From contig JAAENB010000593.1 of NCBI GenBank assembly GCA_024224995.1, positions 1 through 20,322 of the forward strand: a stretch of DNA of 20,322 nucleotides, read 5' to 3'. Below are positions 6,620 through 14,579 of the stretch, piece by piece. Both the position numbers and the translations under genes were made by a program. The notes beneath the pieces were generated by a model. That model searched no databases. It was not told the DNA's origin and saw only the letters and a list, made by a program, of their open reading frames with translations. How positions within the stretch are numbered: the first letter of the stretch is position 1; every line of letters starts with the position of its first letter. This stretch comes from a bacterium. Lineage in GTDB: Bacteria > Spirochaetota > UBA4802 > UBA5550.

Positions 6620-7567
6620 ATGGAAAAAAACAAACCAACCCTCTCCCTCGCGCCAATACGCGGCGCAACAGACCACATCTTCCTGAAGGTGTTCCAGCGC
6701 TACTTTCACGGTATCGACAAAGCAGTATATCCCTTTATTGATTGCGCGTTTAAAAAGAAGTCTGTGGAGAGTAAATTACGGCCTTTAAAAAGCGCTATGG
6801 GCCAGGGCATTCCTCTTATTCCCCAGCTCTTAAGCAATGACGCTGAAGAGTTTATCCTGTATGCCAACACGCTCTATGAAATGGGCTATGGAACTATTAA
6901 CTGGAACCTGGGCTGCCCCTACCCCATGGTGGTAAATAAAGGCAAAGGCTCGGGGCTTCTCCCTTACCCGGAGCGGGTAAAGTCTATGCTTGATACCGTA
7001 AGCGCCTCAATGAAACCGGCACTATCCGTTAAAATGCGCCTGGGTCTGAGTGATCCCCATGAGAGCGAACAGATCCTGCCCCTGCTTAACAACTATGACC
7101 TTGAAGAGATTATTATACATCCCCGTACGGGCAAGGACATGTATACAGGAGATATTAACCTCACGGTATTTGAAAAATGCCTTTCTTTAACCAAACACCC
7201 CGTAGTATATAATGGCGATATTACAACCCTTGCCCGATATTCAGACCTGGCAGAGCGCTTTCCTTCGATTCAGCAGTGGATGATTGGAAGGGGGATATTA
7301 CAAAATCCCTTTTTAGCGGAAGAGATACAGTCAAGCGCGCTCTATGAGAAGGGGGATAAAATAGAAAAAATCAAAAATTTTCATGATGATATTTTTAGTG
7401 AATACAAAAACATCCTGTCGGGGCCGGCGCACCGTATGGACAAGATGAAAGGGTTGTGGATATATCTCTCTGTATATTTTGAAAACAGTAAAAAGATTAG
7501 AAAGAAAATAAAGAAGGTTTCTACAGAAAAGGAATACAAGAAAGCGGTTAAAAATATTTTTTCTTGA
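6620..7567 (+). CDS. tRNA-dihydrouridine synthase family protein
   Basis: The 315-residue flavoprotein is predicted to reduce uridines in tRNA to dihydrouridine with NADPH and FMN, in the cytoplasm. It is a TIM barrel that begins LSLAPIRGATD, the usual Dus N-terminal motif. The catalytic Cys99 lies in NWNLGCPYPMVVNKGKGSGL. The FMN-contact segments SVKMRLG (136-142), IIHPRTG with His167, YNGDI (197-201) and MIGRGIL (221-227) are all present. The C-terminal Lys-rich helical part fits the tRNA-binding domain. The length is normal for DusA/B/C. Which tRNA position it modifies is not clear. The gene has no SD and its -10 box almost touches the ATG. slyX follows after 41 bp and is probably cotranscribed. 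Confidence 0.9.
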   Translation: MEKNKPTLSLAPIRGATDHIFLKVFQRYFHGIDKAVYPFIDCAFKKKSVESKLRPLKSAMGQGIPLIPQLLSNDAEEFILYANTLYEMGYGTINWNLGCPYPMVVNKGKGSGLLPYPERVKSMLDTVSASMKPALSVKMRLGLSDPHESEQILPLLNNYDLEEIIIHPRTGKDMYTGDINLTVFEKCLSLTKHPVVYNGDITTLARYSDLAERFPSIQQWMIGRGILQNPFLAEEIQSSALYEKGDKIEKIKNFHDDIFSEYKNILSGPAHRMDKMKGLWIYLSVYFENSKKIRKKIKKVSTEKEYKKAVKNIFS

Positions 7568-7608
7568 CCTTTTCCGTGAGAGCTGCTTATTCATTAAAAG
7601 GATATACA

Positions 7609-7806
7609 ATGACAGCGGAAAAACGAATTGAACAGCTTGAAATAAAAGTAAGTTATTTGGAAAATTATGTAGATGAACTTAATGAAGTAATTCTGGAACA
7701 GAAAAATAGTCTGGACCTTATTAATGAAAAAATTGACAAACTATATGGATATATTAATAACGACAACACAAATGTTGATTCGAATGAAAAACCTCCCCAT
7801 TATTAA
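7609..7806 (+). CDS. slyX: SlyX family protein
   Basis: The 65-residue protein is a short coiled coil (EKRIEQLEIKVSYLENYVDE) that ends in the characteristic PPHY tail of SlyX. The start at 7609 is preferred over a longer reading from 7564 because AAAAGGA lies just upstream and the protein then aligns with the family's usual length of about 70 residues. SlyX proteins are small cytoplasmic oligomers of unknown biochemical role. The gene follows the dihydrouridine synthase gene closely on the same strand, so coexpression is likely. Confidence 0.85.
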   Translation: MTAEKRIEQLEIKVSYLENYVDELNEVILEQKNSLDLINEKIDKLYGYINNDNTNVDSNEKPPHY

Positions 7807-7881
7807 AAGGAGAATGCCCTCCCCCCGGCTCCGCAGCTCATGGAAAGTGCAAACTTTCAAGCTTCAACACCAAAATAGTGC

Positions 7882-7910
7882 TTGACAATTTTTATAAAAA
7901 TTGGTATTTA
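7882..7910 (+). promoter_or_regulatory. Possible distal promoter of the CHAT-like gene
   Basis: TTGACA (7882-7887), a 17-base spacer and TATTTA (7905-7910) give a perfect -35 with a moderate -10. A transcript from here would have a leader of about 97 bases. Confidence 0.4.
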
Positions 7911-7974
7911 TAACAAACAGTGGGCAGAAGGCTCTTTATGAAAAATGTAACTCTATGGAACGTAGTGTACTCAT

Positions 7975-7983
7975 TGTTATAAT
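7975..7983 (+). promoter_or_regulatory. Extended -10 promoter of the CHAT-like gene
   Basis: TGTTATAAT matches the extended -10 consensus TGnTATAAT exactly, with no good -35. Transcription would start near 7990, leaving a short leader that holds the GAGGG SD at 8002-8006. Confidence 0.5.
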
Positions 7984-8013
7984 AATTTTAGGAAAACATG
8001 TGAGGGTGTTGTA

Positions 8014-8661
8014 TTGAAAAATAATAAATTAATACCATTTTTTTTGATTATTTTCACATCATTTTTTATGACAGTACATTCAAAAGCTCAATGCCCTCCA
8101 AATGAAAAAGCTATATTAGGTGCCATTGGTGAAGCATTAAAAAGGAATAAAGCACGTGAAGAAAATGGGTATAAACTTCAATCAATTGTCGATATCACTG
8201 ATAAAAAATACAATGAAGAAGAGCTTTATAGTTTCTATCATAATCATCTCCAGGAAGATCAGAACTTATTATTGGTAAATAATAAAGTATTTTCTGATAA
8301 AAAATATTTTCACACATTGGCATCGTCAAAAAGCATTTTATGTGTAAAATCAACATCTTATGATAATGCCAAGAAATACCTTGAACAACGGGTTGATAAG
8401 ATTAAATATATCTCTTTAATTCCGAAAGATAAACCAGGAATTAAAAATGTTTTTACCGGCATCACATTCAAAAAAAACAATTTAAAATATGTTGAGAAAG
8501 ATCTAATTGCTTCTAATGAAAAAATTAAAAAACTCAAGAATACAATCTTTATAAATAATACAAGTGGTTTATCTGCATCAAAAAAAATTGAAATGGAGAT
8601 AAAAAACAATAAAAATGAATTCCTGATTATAATCGGTCATAATAAGGGGATGGTGTTCTAA
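8014..8661 (+). CDS. CHAT/caspase-like exported protein, N-terminal part (frameshifted)
   Basis: The gene starts with TTG, supported by GAGGG at 8002-8006; the nearby ATG at 7998 is followed at once by a stop. A Sec-type signal peptide (KNNKLIPFFLIIFTSFF, possible cleavage after HSKA) precedes an alpha/beta domain. The reading ends shortly after IIIGHNKG at 8661. Continuing one frame back, from the G-run at 8646-8649, gives GDGVLICPDASEIKIS and then GLVLSCET, which restores the His-then-SCET pattern of CHAT/caspase-like peptidases (His209, Cys245 in the joined protein of about 347 residues). The frame loss therefore separates the two predicted catalytic residues. Family assignment rests on this local pattern only. 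The gene is very AT-rich. Confidence 0.62.
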   Translation: MKNNKLIPFFLIIFTSFFMTVHSKAQCPPNEKAILGAIGEALKRNKAREENGYKLQSIVDITDKKYNEEELYSFYHNHLQEDQNLLLVNNKVFSDKKYFHTLASSKSILCVKSTSYDNAKKYLEQRVDKIKYISLIPKDKPGIKNVFTGITFKKNNLKYVEKDLIASNEKIKKLKNTIFINNTSGLSASKKIEMEIKNNKNEFLIIIGHNKGMVF

Positions 8662-9056
8662 TTTGCCCTGATGCTTCAGAAATTAAAATTAGCACAATCA
8701 ATAAATTATTAAAAAACAATAATAGAAATGGGCTTGTTCTATCCTGTGAAACATATAAAAGCATTTCTCATAATAAGAGCACCGAAGTAGTAACAGTAGT
8801 AACAACCAAAAAACTTGAATTTAATCATATAGCTGATTCTTTGCTTAAAACTGAAAAAAGCATTTACGAAAGCACTAAAAGGCCAAGAATTGGAGATGTA
8901 ATAATACAAATTGATTATAATTTATTCACTGACATTACACTCTTTAAACACTATTATAAAAAAAGGGTTGCAATAGCCTTTGGGGGGGGGAGTCTTGCGG
9001 TGGCGACTCTTTCAATCATAAATTTTGTAAGTAAAAATGATGATGATGATGAATAA
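8646..9056 (+). pseudogene. CHAT/caspase-like protein, C-terminal part (out of frame)
   Basis: This frame has no upstream start codon with an SD; the only in-frame start candidate, a TTG at 8841, also lacks one. It encodes the predicted nucleophile segment GLVLSCETYKS (Cys at 8745-8747), then about 75 residues. After these come KKRVAIAFGGGSLAVATLSI, which looks like a C-terminal membrane helix, and an acidic KNDDDDE tail. It is best read as the continuation of the gene beginning at 8014 after loss of one G at 8646-8649. The cause may be mutation, an assembly error or recoding. A nine-G run at 8982-8990 encodes the three glycines before the helix. The stop is 18 bp ahead of the next small gene. 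Confidence 0.6.
8982..8990 (+). repeat. Nine-G homopolymer inside the coding region
   Basis: Nine consecutive G residues encode Gly-Gly-Gly just before the predicted C-terminal membrane helix. Tracts of this length are prone to slipped-strand errors. A change of one base in either direction would replace the helix with a short soluble tail. Confidence 0.85.
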
Positions 9057-9074
9057 AAACAAGGAGGAGGAACA

Positions 9075-9341
9075 ATGTTCGGGCATCAGTTAAAATTTGT
9101 AATTGAAGTTTTAAAAGCTAAAAATACTCCAGTTTACGCGGGTGATGATAATGAAGATGATGACGCAATGCAGAAAAGGGTTGATCTGGCCCAACAATAT
9201 ACCAGAATGGTGATGCAGGCAGTAATATCAGTAGGTATATTGATAGTATGTTTTTATTTATTATTCTCAAATGAGAACAAGGAAATGATGAAAATAGCAA
9301 GCGGCTTCATTGGCATTGTTGTAGGATATTGGTTACGTTAG
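9075..9341 (+). CDS. Small two-helix membrane protein
   Basis: This 88-residue protein has a strong purine-rich SD (AAGGAGGAGGAA) just before the ATG. Its first half is polar, with an acidic patch (GDDNEDDD, about 23-30) and then a basic and amphipathic stretch. Two membrane segments follow: MQAVISVGILIVCFYLLFS and, after a short charged loop, IASGFIGIVVGYWL. Positive charges before the first helix and the final Arg suggest both ends are cytoplasmic. No family is recognised. It lies 18 bp after the CHAT-like gene on the same strand and shares its AT-rich composition, so the two are probably one transcription unit and may work together. A pore-forming or anchoring role is only a guess. Confidence 0.7.
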   Translation: MFGHQLKFVIEVLKAKNTPVYAGDDNEDDDAMQKRVDLAQQYTRMVMQAVISVGILIVCFYLLFSNENKEMMKIASGFIGIVVGYWLR

Positions 9342-9427
9342 AGCGACTAATAAAAAAACAGTTTCAATTTCGTAAACGTTTAGTGCGATCAAAAGCTGCG
9401 TAATTCAATTGATGGTTCGCATCCATT

Positions 9428-9967
9428 TTAATCATAATCATGATCGGCAATTATATCTATCACCGCTCCAACTAAATCCCCAATCAAGCTCCCGGAACGC
9501 ATCCGGCGCCGTTTGTTTGGATTATTGAAGTCATCAAGAAACTTTTTTGCCTTTTGAATATCCTTCTGCCCCTCCAGCAGCTCCTTGCCTGCTCCCGCAA
9601 GGGCGGGATTGCCTTTATTATAAATCGCGACTTTTTTAAGCTCTCCCCCATCGGCCCATATCCCCTCACAATTGCTGCAGCGGTCCAGGATAACATTGGA
9701 ATCGTAGGAATAATTAAATTTTTCCATTTTTTCATTGCACCGGGGGCATTGTTTCGATGCTTCCGAAAGCGTATCAACATTAATCACTTTCTCTTTCAGC
9801 ATGCCGCCGGAATTGGGAAGGTCTTTCTTCGTGGCAACAACTCCGTCCACAACCTGCTTCAGTTCTCCATAATCGAACCAGATCCCTTTGCACATGGCGC
9901 AAACATCCACCACCACGCCATGATACTTTTTCTCAACAAGTGAAGCACCGCAATACGGACATTCCAT
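9428..9967 (-). CDS. Double zinc-ribbon (zf-TFIIB) protein
   Basis: The 179-residue soluble protein has two treble-clef zinc ribbons of the zf-TFIIB type. The first has Cys3/Cys6 and Cys23/Cys26 (MECPYCG and VCAMCKGIWFDYGEL). The second has Cys74/Cys77 and Cys97/Cys100 (QCPRCNE and CSNCEGIWADGGEL). The CxGIWxDxGEL signature is diagnostic. The C-terminus is a basic linker (NKRRRMRSG) followed by a short hydrophobic stretch. The biochemical role of this family is not established. GGAGG lies just before the ATG. The gene starts 21 bp after the VWA gene and is most likely the last gene of the long minus-strand operon. Confidence 0.88.
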   Translation of the reverse strand: MECPYCGASLVEKKYHGVVVDVCAMCKGIWFDYGELKQVVDGVVATKKDLPNSGGMLKEKVINVDTLSEASKQCPRCNEKMEKFNYSYDSNVILDRCSNCEGIWADGGELKKVAIYNKGNPALAGAGKELLEGQKDIQKAKKFLDDFNNPNKRRRMRSGSLIGDLVGAVIDIIADHDYD

Positions 9968-9988
9968 GTATATCCTCCCCTTATTGTA

Positions 9989-12025
9989 TTAGCCATAGAA
10001 ACGGCTTTTTAAATAAAACGAACAAAGAACACTATAGATAAAAAGGACCAGGATCCCGGCGTGGCGGTAGAGCGGCAGAGATACTTTTTTCTTCCGGGAA
10101 ACCAGCACGGGTTTTCTAAGATCAATCTCTTCAAGGGAATCTTTTATGGTGTCGGCAGTGGTGAGAACAAACTCCCCGCCCCCGGCATTGGCAAAGCGTT
10201 CAAGAAATTCCTTTCCCAGGGGAACAAAGGTAAACTCATTATCTTTCTTTTCGTTAAAATTTACCAGTTTATAGCTGTCAACAGGCCGTTTCGCGTTCTG
10301 CCGGTTGTTATACACAGTTACGTTAATAATCCGGGAGTCGTTCTTTTTAACAGTATAGGGCGAACCGGGAGTAATAACACTGCGGTGAATGACCGTGCCA
10401 TTGGGATTGATAAACCCGAGCTCGGCGCTCACCTCCTTCAATCCCGGAACCGGATCAAAGTCAATTGTTTCGTTCCGTACCGTTACGGGCATTGATGAAA
10501 TTCCCAGGAGATACCGCGCGAACGATTTTAGAACTTCCTCATTACTAATACCGGTGTTATACGAAGCTTTCCAGAAAGAATCGGTCATTACCGCCAGTAC
10601 CCGCCCTTTACCGGCGGAAATTCCCGCGATGAGGGGGCTGCCGTTCGACGCCCGTACAAAAAGATTCGCCTGCTCTTTCAGCTGTACCCGGTTAAGACCA
10701 ACAAAAGCGGTTCCTTTTAATTCCAATAACCCTTTTAAAGAAATAAGGTGTGATATATCTTCGGGAATAACGCGGTAGCGCTCGCTGCCGGACCAGTTCG
10801 TTCCGTTCGTTGGTATACAGGGAACAATAGAACCAAAACTGTTAAAAACATAATCTTTACTCATATAGGAATTTGGCCCCCCCATAATAAGAAGACCGCC
10901 GCCGGTTCGAACAAACTTTGCTATATTATTAATATAATAGGGCGATAAAAATTCTGTCAGGGAAAAATCATTCATAATAATAAGATCAAAATTATCGAGT
11001 TCACTCCTGAATAACTGGTCCGTAGGAAAGGGAATAAGACTGAGCTCGGCGTTTGGCGTATTAAGCAGCTGTTTATGTGTACGCAGAATATAGAACGATA
11101 TCATATCCACGCCGGGAATATTCTGCAAGCCTCTTCGAATAAAAGCAGTGTCCGCGGAAGGGTGGCCGCTAATATGGAGAACACGAAATCCTTTCATAAT
11201 GCCTTCCACCGGGGCATAATCCTTGTTATTGGAAACCAGGGTCTCCCGTGAATCCAGGGCAACAGCCGCTGAGAGTAGAAAATTACCTGCCTCTTTTATT
11301 ACCAGGTCGAATTCGCCGCTGCCGTAGCCATTCTCAATATTAACCAGGACACTGCCGATATTTTTCCCGTCGAGCCGGAGTTCAACCGGAACCCCTTTTA
11401 AACTCGCGCCCCTGACAGTAACGGCGAACCGTATCTTCTCTTTTTTGTAGCGCGGCATAAACCGGGGAACATCGGTAAAAAGAACAGATTTGTCAAAGCG
11501 AACCCCTTTCCCTGCCCCTTTGAGATAGAGCACATTATGAGCAAAGGAACCCGTAACCGGGACAGTTCCGTTAAGCCCGTCGAGCTTTTCGGTTTCATTT
11601 CCATCGGACAGGATTACCAGGCCGGCAACTTTATCGTCCTCATATTCGCTTGAGACATAGCTTTGCAGTTCCTGTATTGAATCAATGAGCGCTGTTGATT
11701 CCGCCATTTCCGGTCCGTGAAGCCCCCTGGAAAAAGGGATCAGTTCCAGGTTATACCCGGGGAATTCATCTTCAAGGTATTCCCGTACCCGGTCCGGTTT
11801 TAACGCGGCGCTGGCAGATACGTCAACAGCGCATACGATTATTCGCCGTTCCGCCTCGGGCCTGGTAGTGGAGATCTTAAATTCAAGACCAAAGAGAACA
11901 AGCATAGCAGCCATGAGCGCGGAAACCAGGGCAAAGAGCAGACGCATCCAAAGATTTTCCCAGGCTCCTGCCAGAAGATAGACGGCACCAAGGGAGATGA
12001 TACCGGCTCCAATAAAAAATATCAT
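9989..12025 (-). CDS. VWA and amidotransferase-like membrane protein
   Basis: The 678-residue protein has two N-terminal membrane helices (about 2-20 and 28-48). A VWA domain follows, with a MIDAS motif DVSAS (Asp68, Ser70, Ser72) and LVILSDGNE (Asp141). Beta-rich segments come next, then a class I glutamine amidotransferase-like fold (about 285-470: VLHISGHPS, FDLIIMNDF, FVRTGGGLLIMGG). The catalytic Cys of true amidotransferases is not seen, so this part is probably structural or binding. A last helix lies near 653-672. This architecture is common next to MoxR and DUF58 genes. The start overlaps the stop of the preceding gene by four bases, which suggests translational coupling. Confidence 0.87.
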   Translation of the reverse strand: MIFFIGAGIISLGAVYLLAGAWENLWMRLLFALVSALMAAMLVLFGLEFKISTTRPEAERRIIVCAVDVSASAALKPDRVREYLEDEFPGYNLELIPFSRGLHGPEMAESTALIDSIQELQSYVSSEYEDDKVAGLVILSDGNETEKLDGLNGTVPVTGSFAHNVLYLKGAGKGVRFDKSVLFTDVPRFMPRYKKEKIRFAVTVRGASLKGVPVELRLDGKNIGSVLVNIENGYGSGEFDLVIKEAGNFLLSAAVALDSRETLVSNNKDYAPVEGIMKGFRVLHISGHPSADTAFIRRGLQNIPGVDMISFYILRTHKQLLNTPNAELSLIPFPTDQLFRSELDNFDLIIMNDFSLTEFLSPYYINNIAKFVRTGGGLLIMGGPNSYMSKDYVFNSFGSIVPCIPTNGTNWSGSERYRVIPEDISHLISLKGLLELKGTAFVGLNRVQLKEQANLFVRASNGSPLIAGISAGKGRVLAVMTDSFWKASYNTGISNEEVLKSFARYLLGISSMPVTVRNETIDFDPVPGLKEVSAELGFINPNGTVIHRSVITPGSPYTVKKNDSRIINVTVYNNRQNAKRPVDSYKLVNFNEKKDNEFTFVPLGKEFLERFANAGGGEFVLTTADTIKDSLEEIDLRKPVLVSRKKKVSLPLYRHAGILVLFIYSVLCSFYLKSRFYG

Positions 12026-13725
12026 TTAAATAACTCCCTCTTTTTCAATCGTTTTAATATTTGCCTGGTATGGATCTGGTCACTTTTATAATTACCGGAG
12101 AGCATATACAGGACCGTATTAAGCGCTGTCCGTACCGATCCTTCATTGTTCCTGAGTATTCCCGATTTGAAATTTTCCCTGGAAACGATGAGCGCTGTCC
12201 GCCTGGTAGACCTGGATATGTCTACTCCATAGAGCGAACCTCCCGGAAGCAGGAAAAAAGACCGGTACACCGGGTGTTTGCCCGAGAGCCTGGGCAGCAC
12301 TTCCCTGTCCGGGTCGTATTCCATTTGTTCCAGGACCAGTTTCCGTATGGATTGAAAATATTCCCGGTCTCGTTCCCGGCCGCAGGTGGCAATAAATACA
12401 ATCCCCCCGCGCTGAATAAAACGGCGCAGCGCGGCTTTTACCCCTTTGGAAAAAAACCGCTGATTTTTACAACCGATGATCCAGAGAAAGGGCTGGTCCG
12501 GCATTTTACCCGCGGCAAACTCACGCGTTGTTATCTTTTCATAATAACGGGGAGCGATGAGTACTGAGGTCCGTTTCTCAACCTCCTCTTTTATACGCGC
12601 GAACATTCGCCGGTTCTCTCCGTTTAACGCGGGACTGGCATCCAGTTCAATGAATTTAAAATCAGCTGCCCTGAGCGGAGCTCCCGGCACCAGCAGGAAA
12701 AACAATAGCGGAACGCACAGCAGAACCCCGGCCTTTTTAGACCGGACGGTTCGAAACAGGAAGAGCAATACTTCCAGGAGTATACAAATAAGTCCGGCAT
12801 ACAATAACTTCTTAAACGGAAGCTGTCCCGTAATTGTTCCCGATTCCTTTAATCCCTCAATTCCCGAAGGACGGTTATTAGCAGCAATGGCAATATTTGC
12901 CCGGAACCGGCTTATTTCATCGACCAGGTATCCCGAAAGTCCGGCCTCTCCCCAGGAACTTCCGGGACCAACTGAAAAGATCAATATTCTTCTTTCGGAA
13001 GAATCAGCAGTAAAAGAAAAGGCCAGTGGGACATTATTTTTTAGCCTGGTATAGACTGATATTTTCCCGCTGCCGGTTTCGTTATTGAGAAAAACCGGGC
13101 GAAAATATTTTTTTACCGTATAACTGCTCCCCGTAATGAGGGACTCGCTTTCCTGAAGCTCCGCGAAATAAAAAAGCTCTCCCCAGCGCTCAAATACACC
13201 CAGCCCCTGGTCCATTGCGGGAAATATGATGATATCCTTAACTGAACCGCCTGCTCCTGCCGGTGCTGATAATACTTTTTCCAGCCGCTCCCTGTCGGGA
13301 TTATACAGTAGTACCAGTCCCCGGGGTCCCGGGGGAAGATTGCGCGCCATTGCGCTGAGAAAATAACTGTCTTCATGAAAAGAATCAAGCACTCCATTGG
13401 GCAGGTTCAGCTCTACCAGCTCTCCTCTCCCCGTAAATGGAACAGCAGCATCCTGTACTGATGCATGCTGCATACTTTTTCGTCCCGGTGTTTCGTGCTG
13501 TGACGGATCAAAGATCAGGAGCGCGAGTATTATCACCCCCAGCAATCTCAGGACAAGAAGGATCCGGTCTTTCAGGCTTCGGACCCTGAACACCCGTGAT
13601 GCCAGGTCCCTGATAATAAAAAATGAGCCCAGTTTCAGTTTTTCTCCCTTTTCGGTCTTCGCGTACAGGGTAACAAATACCAGGGGGATCGCTGCTGCCG
13701 CCAGAATTCCGTATAACAAACTCAT
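12022..13725 (-). CDS. BatA N-terminal / DUF4159 membrane protein
   Basis: The 567-residue protein begins with the two-helix Bat N-terminal region (about 3-22 and 55-73). The second helix follows FRVRSLKDRILLVLRLLG, as in BatA proteins and the 'N-terminal double-transmembrane' family. Two further helices lie near 306-325 and 332-350. The C-terminal third (about 353-555) matches DUF4159: FKFIELD, LWIIGCKNQ, an RRFIQRGGIVFIAT segment, SGKHPVYRSFFLLPGG and a final VRTALNTVLYMLSG. DUF4159 is related to amidotransferase-like folds and its role is unknown. It overlaps both neighbours by four bases (13722-13725 and 12022-12025), so it is tightly coupled within the MoxR/DUF58 operon. Confidence 0.85.
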   Translation of the reverse strand: MSLLYGILAAAAIPLVFVTLYAKTEKGEKLKLGSFFIIRDLASRVFRVRSLKDRILLVLRLLGVIILALLIFDPSQHETPGRKSMQHASVQDAAVPFTGRGELVELNLPNGVLDSFHEDSYFLSAMARNLPPGPRGLVLLYNPDRERLEKVLSAPAGAGGSVKDIIIFPAMDQGLGVFERWGELFYFAELQESESLITGSSYTVKKYFRPVFLNNETGSGKISVYTRLKNNVPLAFSFTADSSERRILIFSVGPGSSWGEAGLSGYLVDEISRFRANIAIAANNRPSGIEGLKESGTITGQLPFKKLLYAGLICILLEVLLFLFRTVRSKKAGVLLCVPLLFFLLVPGAPLRAADFKFIELDASPALNGENRRMFARIKEEVEKRTSVLIAPRYYEKITTREFAAGKMPDQPFLWIIGCKNQRFFSKGVKAALRRFIQRGGIVFIATCGRERDREYFQSIRKLVLEQMEYDPDREVLPRLSGKHPVYRSFFLLPGGSLYGVDISRSTRRTALIVSRENFKSGILRNNEGSVRTALNTVLYMLSGNYKSDQIHTRQILKRLKKRELFK

Positions 13726-14579
13726 GATAATATCCCAATAAATTCATTAAAGGGATCAGTTCCCGAAAGGACGCTGCCGCTCTTTACTCCAAAGGCCCTG
13801 GACTTATTCACTATTGCCGCGAAATGCTCCTGGTAGCGCGTATGATATTTTTCCATTAAATCATTCGTTTCGGAAAGAAGCGAGTCCGCCGACTCGGGGT
13901 CAATAAAACGATAGCGTCCGTTAAAATTAAAATCTTTTTCTTCAGGGTCCTGGATTATAAAAGAATGTACATTCCTGGACAGGTGCGAGATGTCCCGCAT
14001 AAAATGAGCAAACCTGCCAATCTCTACAAAAAAATCGCTGATAATAAATATATTAGTCCCTTTTTCTATAAATGTACTTTCCCAGAAATCACTGGTCCGC
14101 CCGTCGAATTCCATGTCTACCAGGAGATCCGTTAGCGCCTGCTCCGAACTGACTGCTATTCTGTCTCCGTGCCATAGAAAATGAATCCGGTCCCTGCTCT
14201 TCAGCGCCAGCCGGGCTGTGATATAAGCGATGGACAACGCTGTTATAAACTTCGATGCTCCGGCACTTTTATATACAGCCTTCATCGACTCCGACCCGTC
14301 TACGGCAATAACAAAATCGGTTTGCCGGTATCCTTCCCTGATCTTAATAAACAGTTTCTCTGTCCGCGCGGAAAGCTTCCAGTCGATATCCTTAAGAGGA
14401 TCACCGTTTCTATAATGCCGGTAATCAAGAATCACCGGGCTATGCCCGGGCCTGGGGGATACATGCTCCCCCATTCGTATTCCCGTTCCCGATACGTCCA
14501 GCAGCATCTTCCCGATCCTGGAATCGAGACGATACCGTGAAATATTACGCATGAGCTGCGATTTTTGCGATGAGCTCAT
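13722..14579 (-). CDS. DUF58 domain protein
   Basis: This 285-residue protein carries the DUF58 core: DYRHYRNGDPLKDIDWKLSA (52-71), with RTEKLFIKIREG just after it. A VWA-like segment follows with an intact MIDAS motif, FVIAVDGSESM (Asp94, Ser96, Ser98). There is no membrane segment. DUF58 proteins are the usual partners of MoxR ATPases and may present substrates or link the ATPase to the VWA membrane proteins. The ATG at 14579 has GGAAGG six bases upstream. The gene starts inside the last 35 bases of moxR and overlaps the next gene by four bases, which implies coupled translation. Confidence 0.92.
   Translation of the reverse strand: MSSSQKSQLMRNISRYRLDSRIGKMLLDVSGTGIRMGEHVSPRPGHSPVILDYRHYRNGDPLKDIDWKLSARTEKLFIKIREGYRQTDFVIAVDGSESMKAVYKSAGASKFITALSIAYITARLALKSRDRIHFLWHGDRIAVSSEQALTDLLVDMEFDGRTSDFWESTFIEKGTNIFIISDFFVEIGRFAHFMRDISHLSRNVHSFIIQDPEEKDFNFNGRYRFIDPESADSLLSETNDLMEKYHTRYQEHFAAIVNKSRAFGVKSGSVLSGTDPFNEFIGILS

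Noticed and set aside
7843..7858. Hairpin GAAAGT-GCAA-ACTTTC as terminator after slyX
   Set aside because: The stem has only six mostly A-T pairs and no T-tract follows, so termination is not supported.
8640..8655. Programmed -1 frameshift signal
   Set aside because: The site is only a GGGG run without a canonical slippery heptamer, and no clear downstream stem is seen. A mutation or sequence error is simpler.
8841..9056. Independent 71-residue gene starting at TTG 8841
   Set aside because: There is no SD, and the frame continues upstream to 8646 with sensible CHAT-like sequence, so it is better read as the 3' part of the split gene.
9373..9382. Palindrome TAAACGTTTA as bidirectional terminator between convergent genes
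   Set aside because: It is short, has no loop and lacks T-tracts at the right distance. Nothing else clear was found in the 86-bp gap.
10061..13741. Several long plus-strand open frames opposite the Bat-type genes
   Set aside because: They are antisense to genes with clear domains, carry no motifs or SDs, and arise from the codon composition of the opposite strand.
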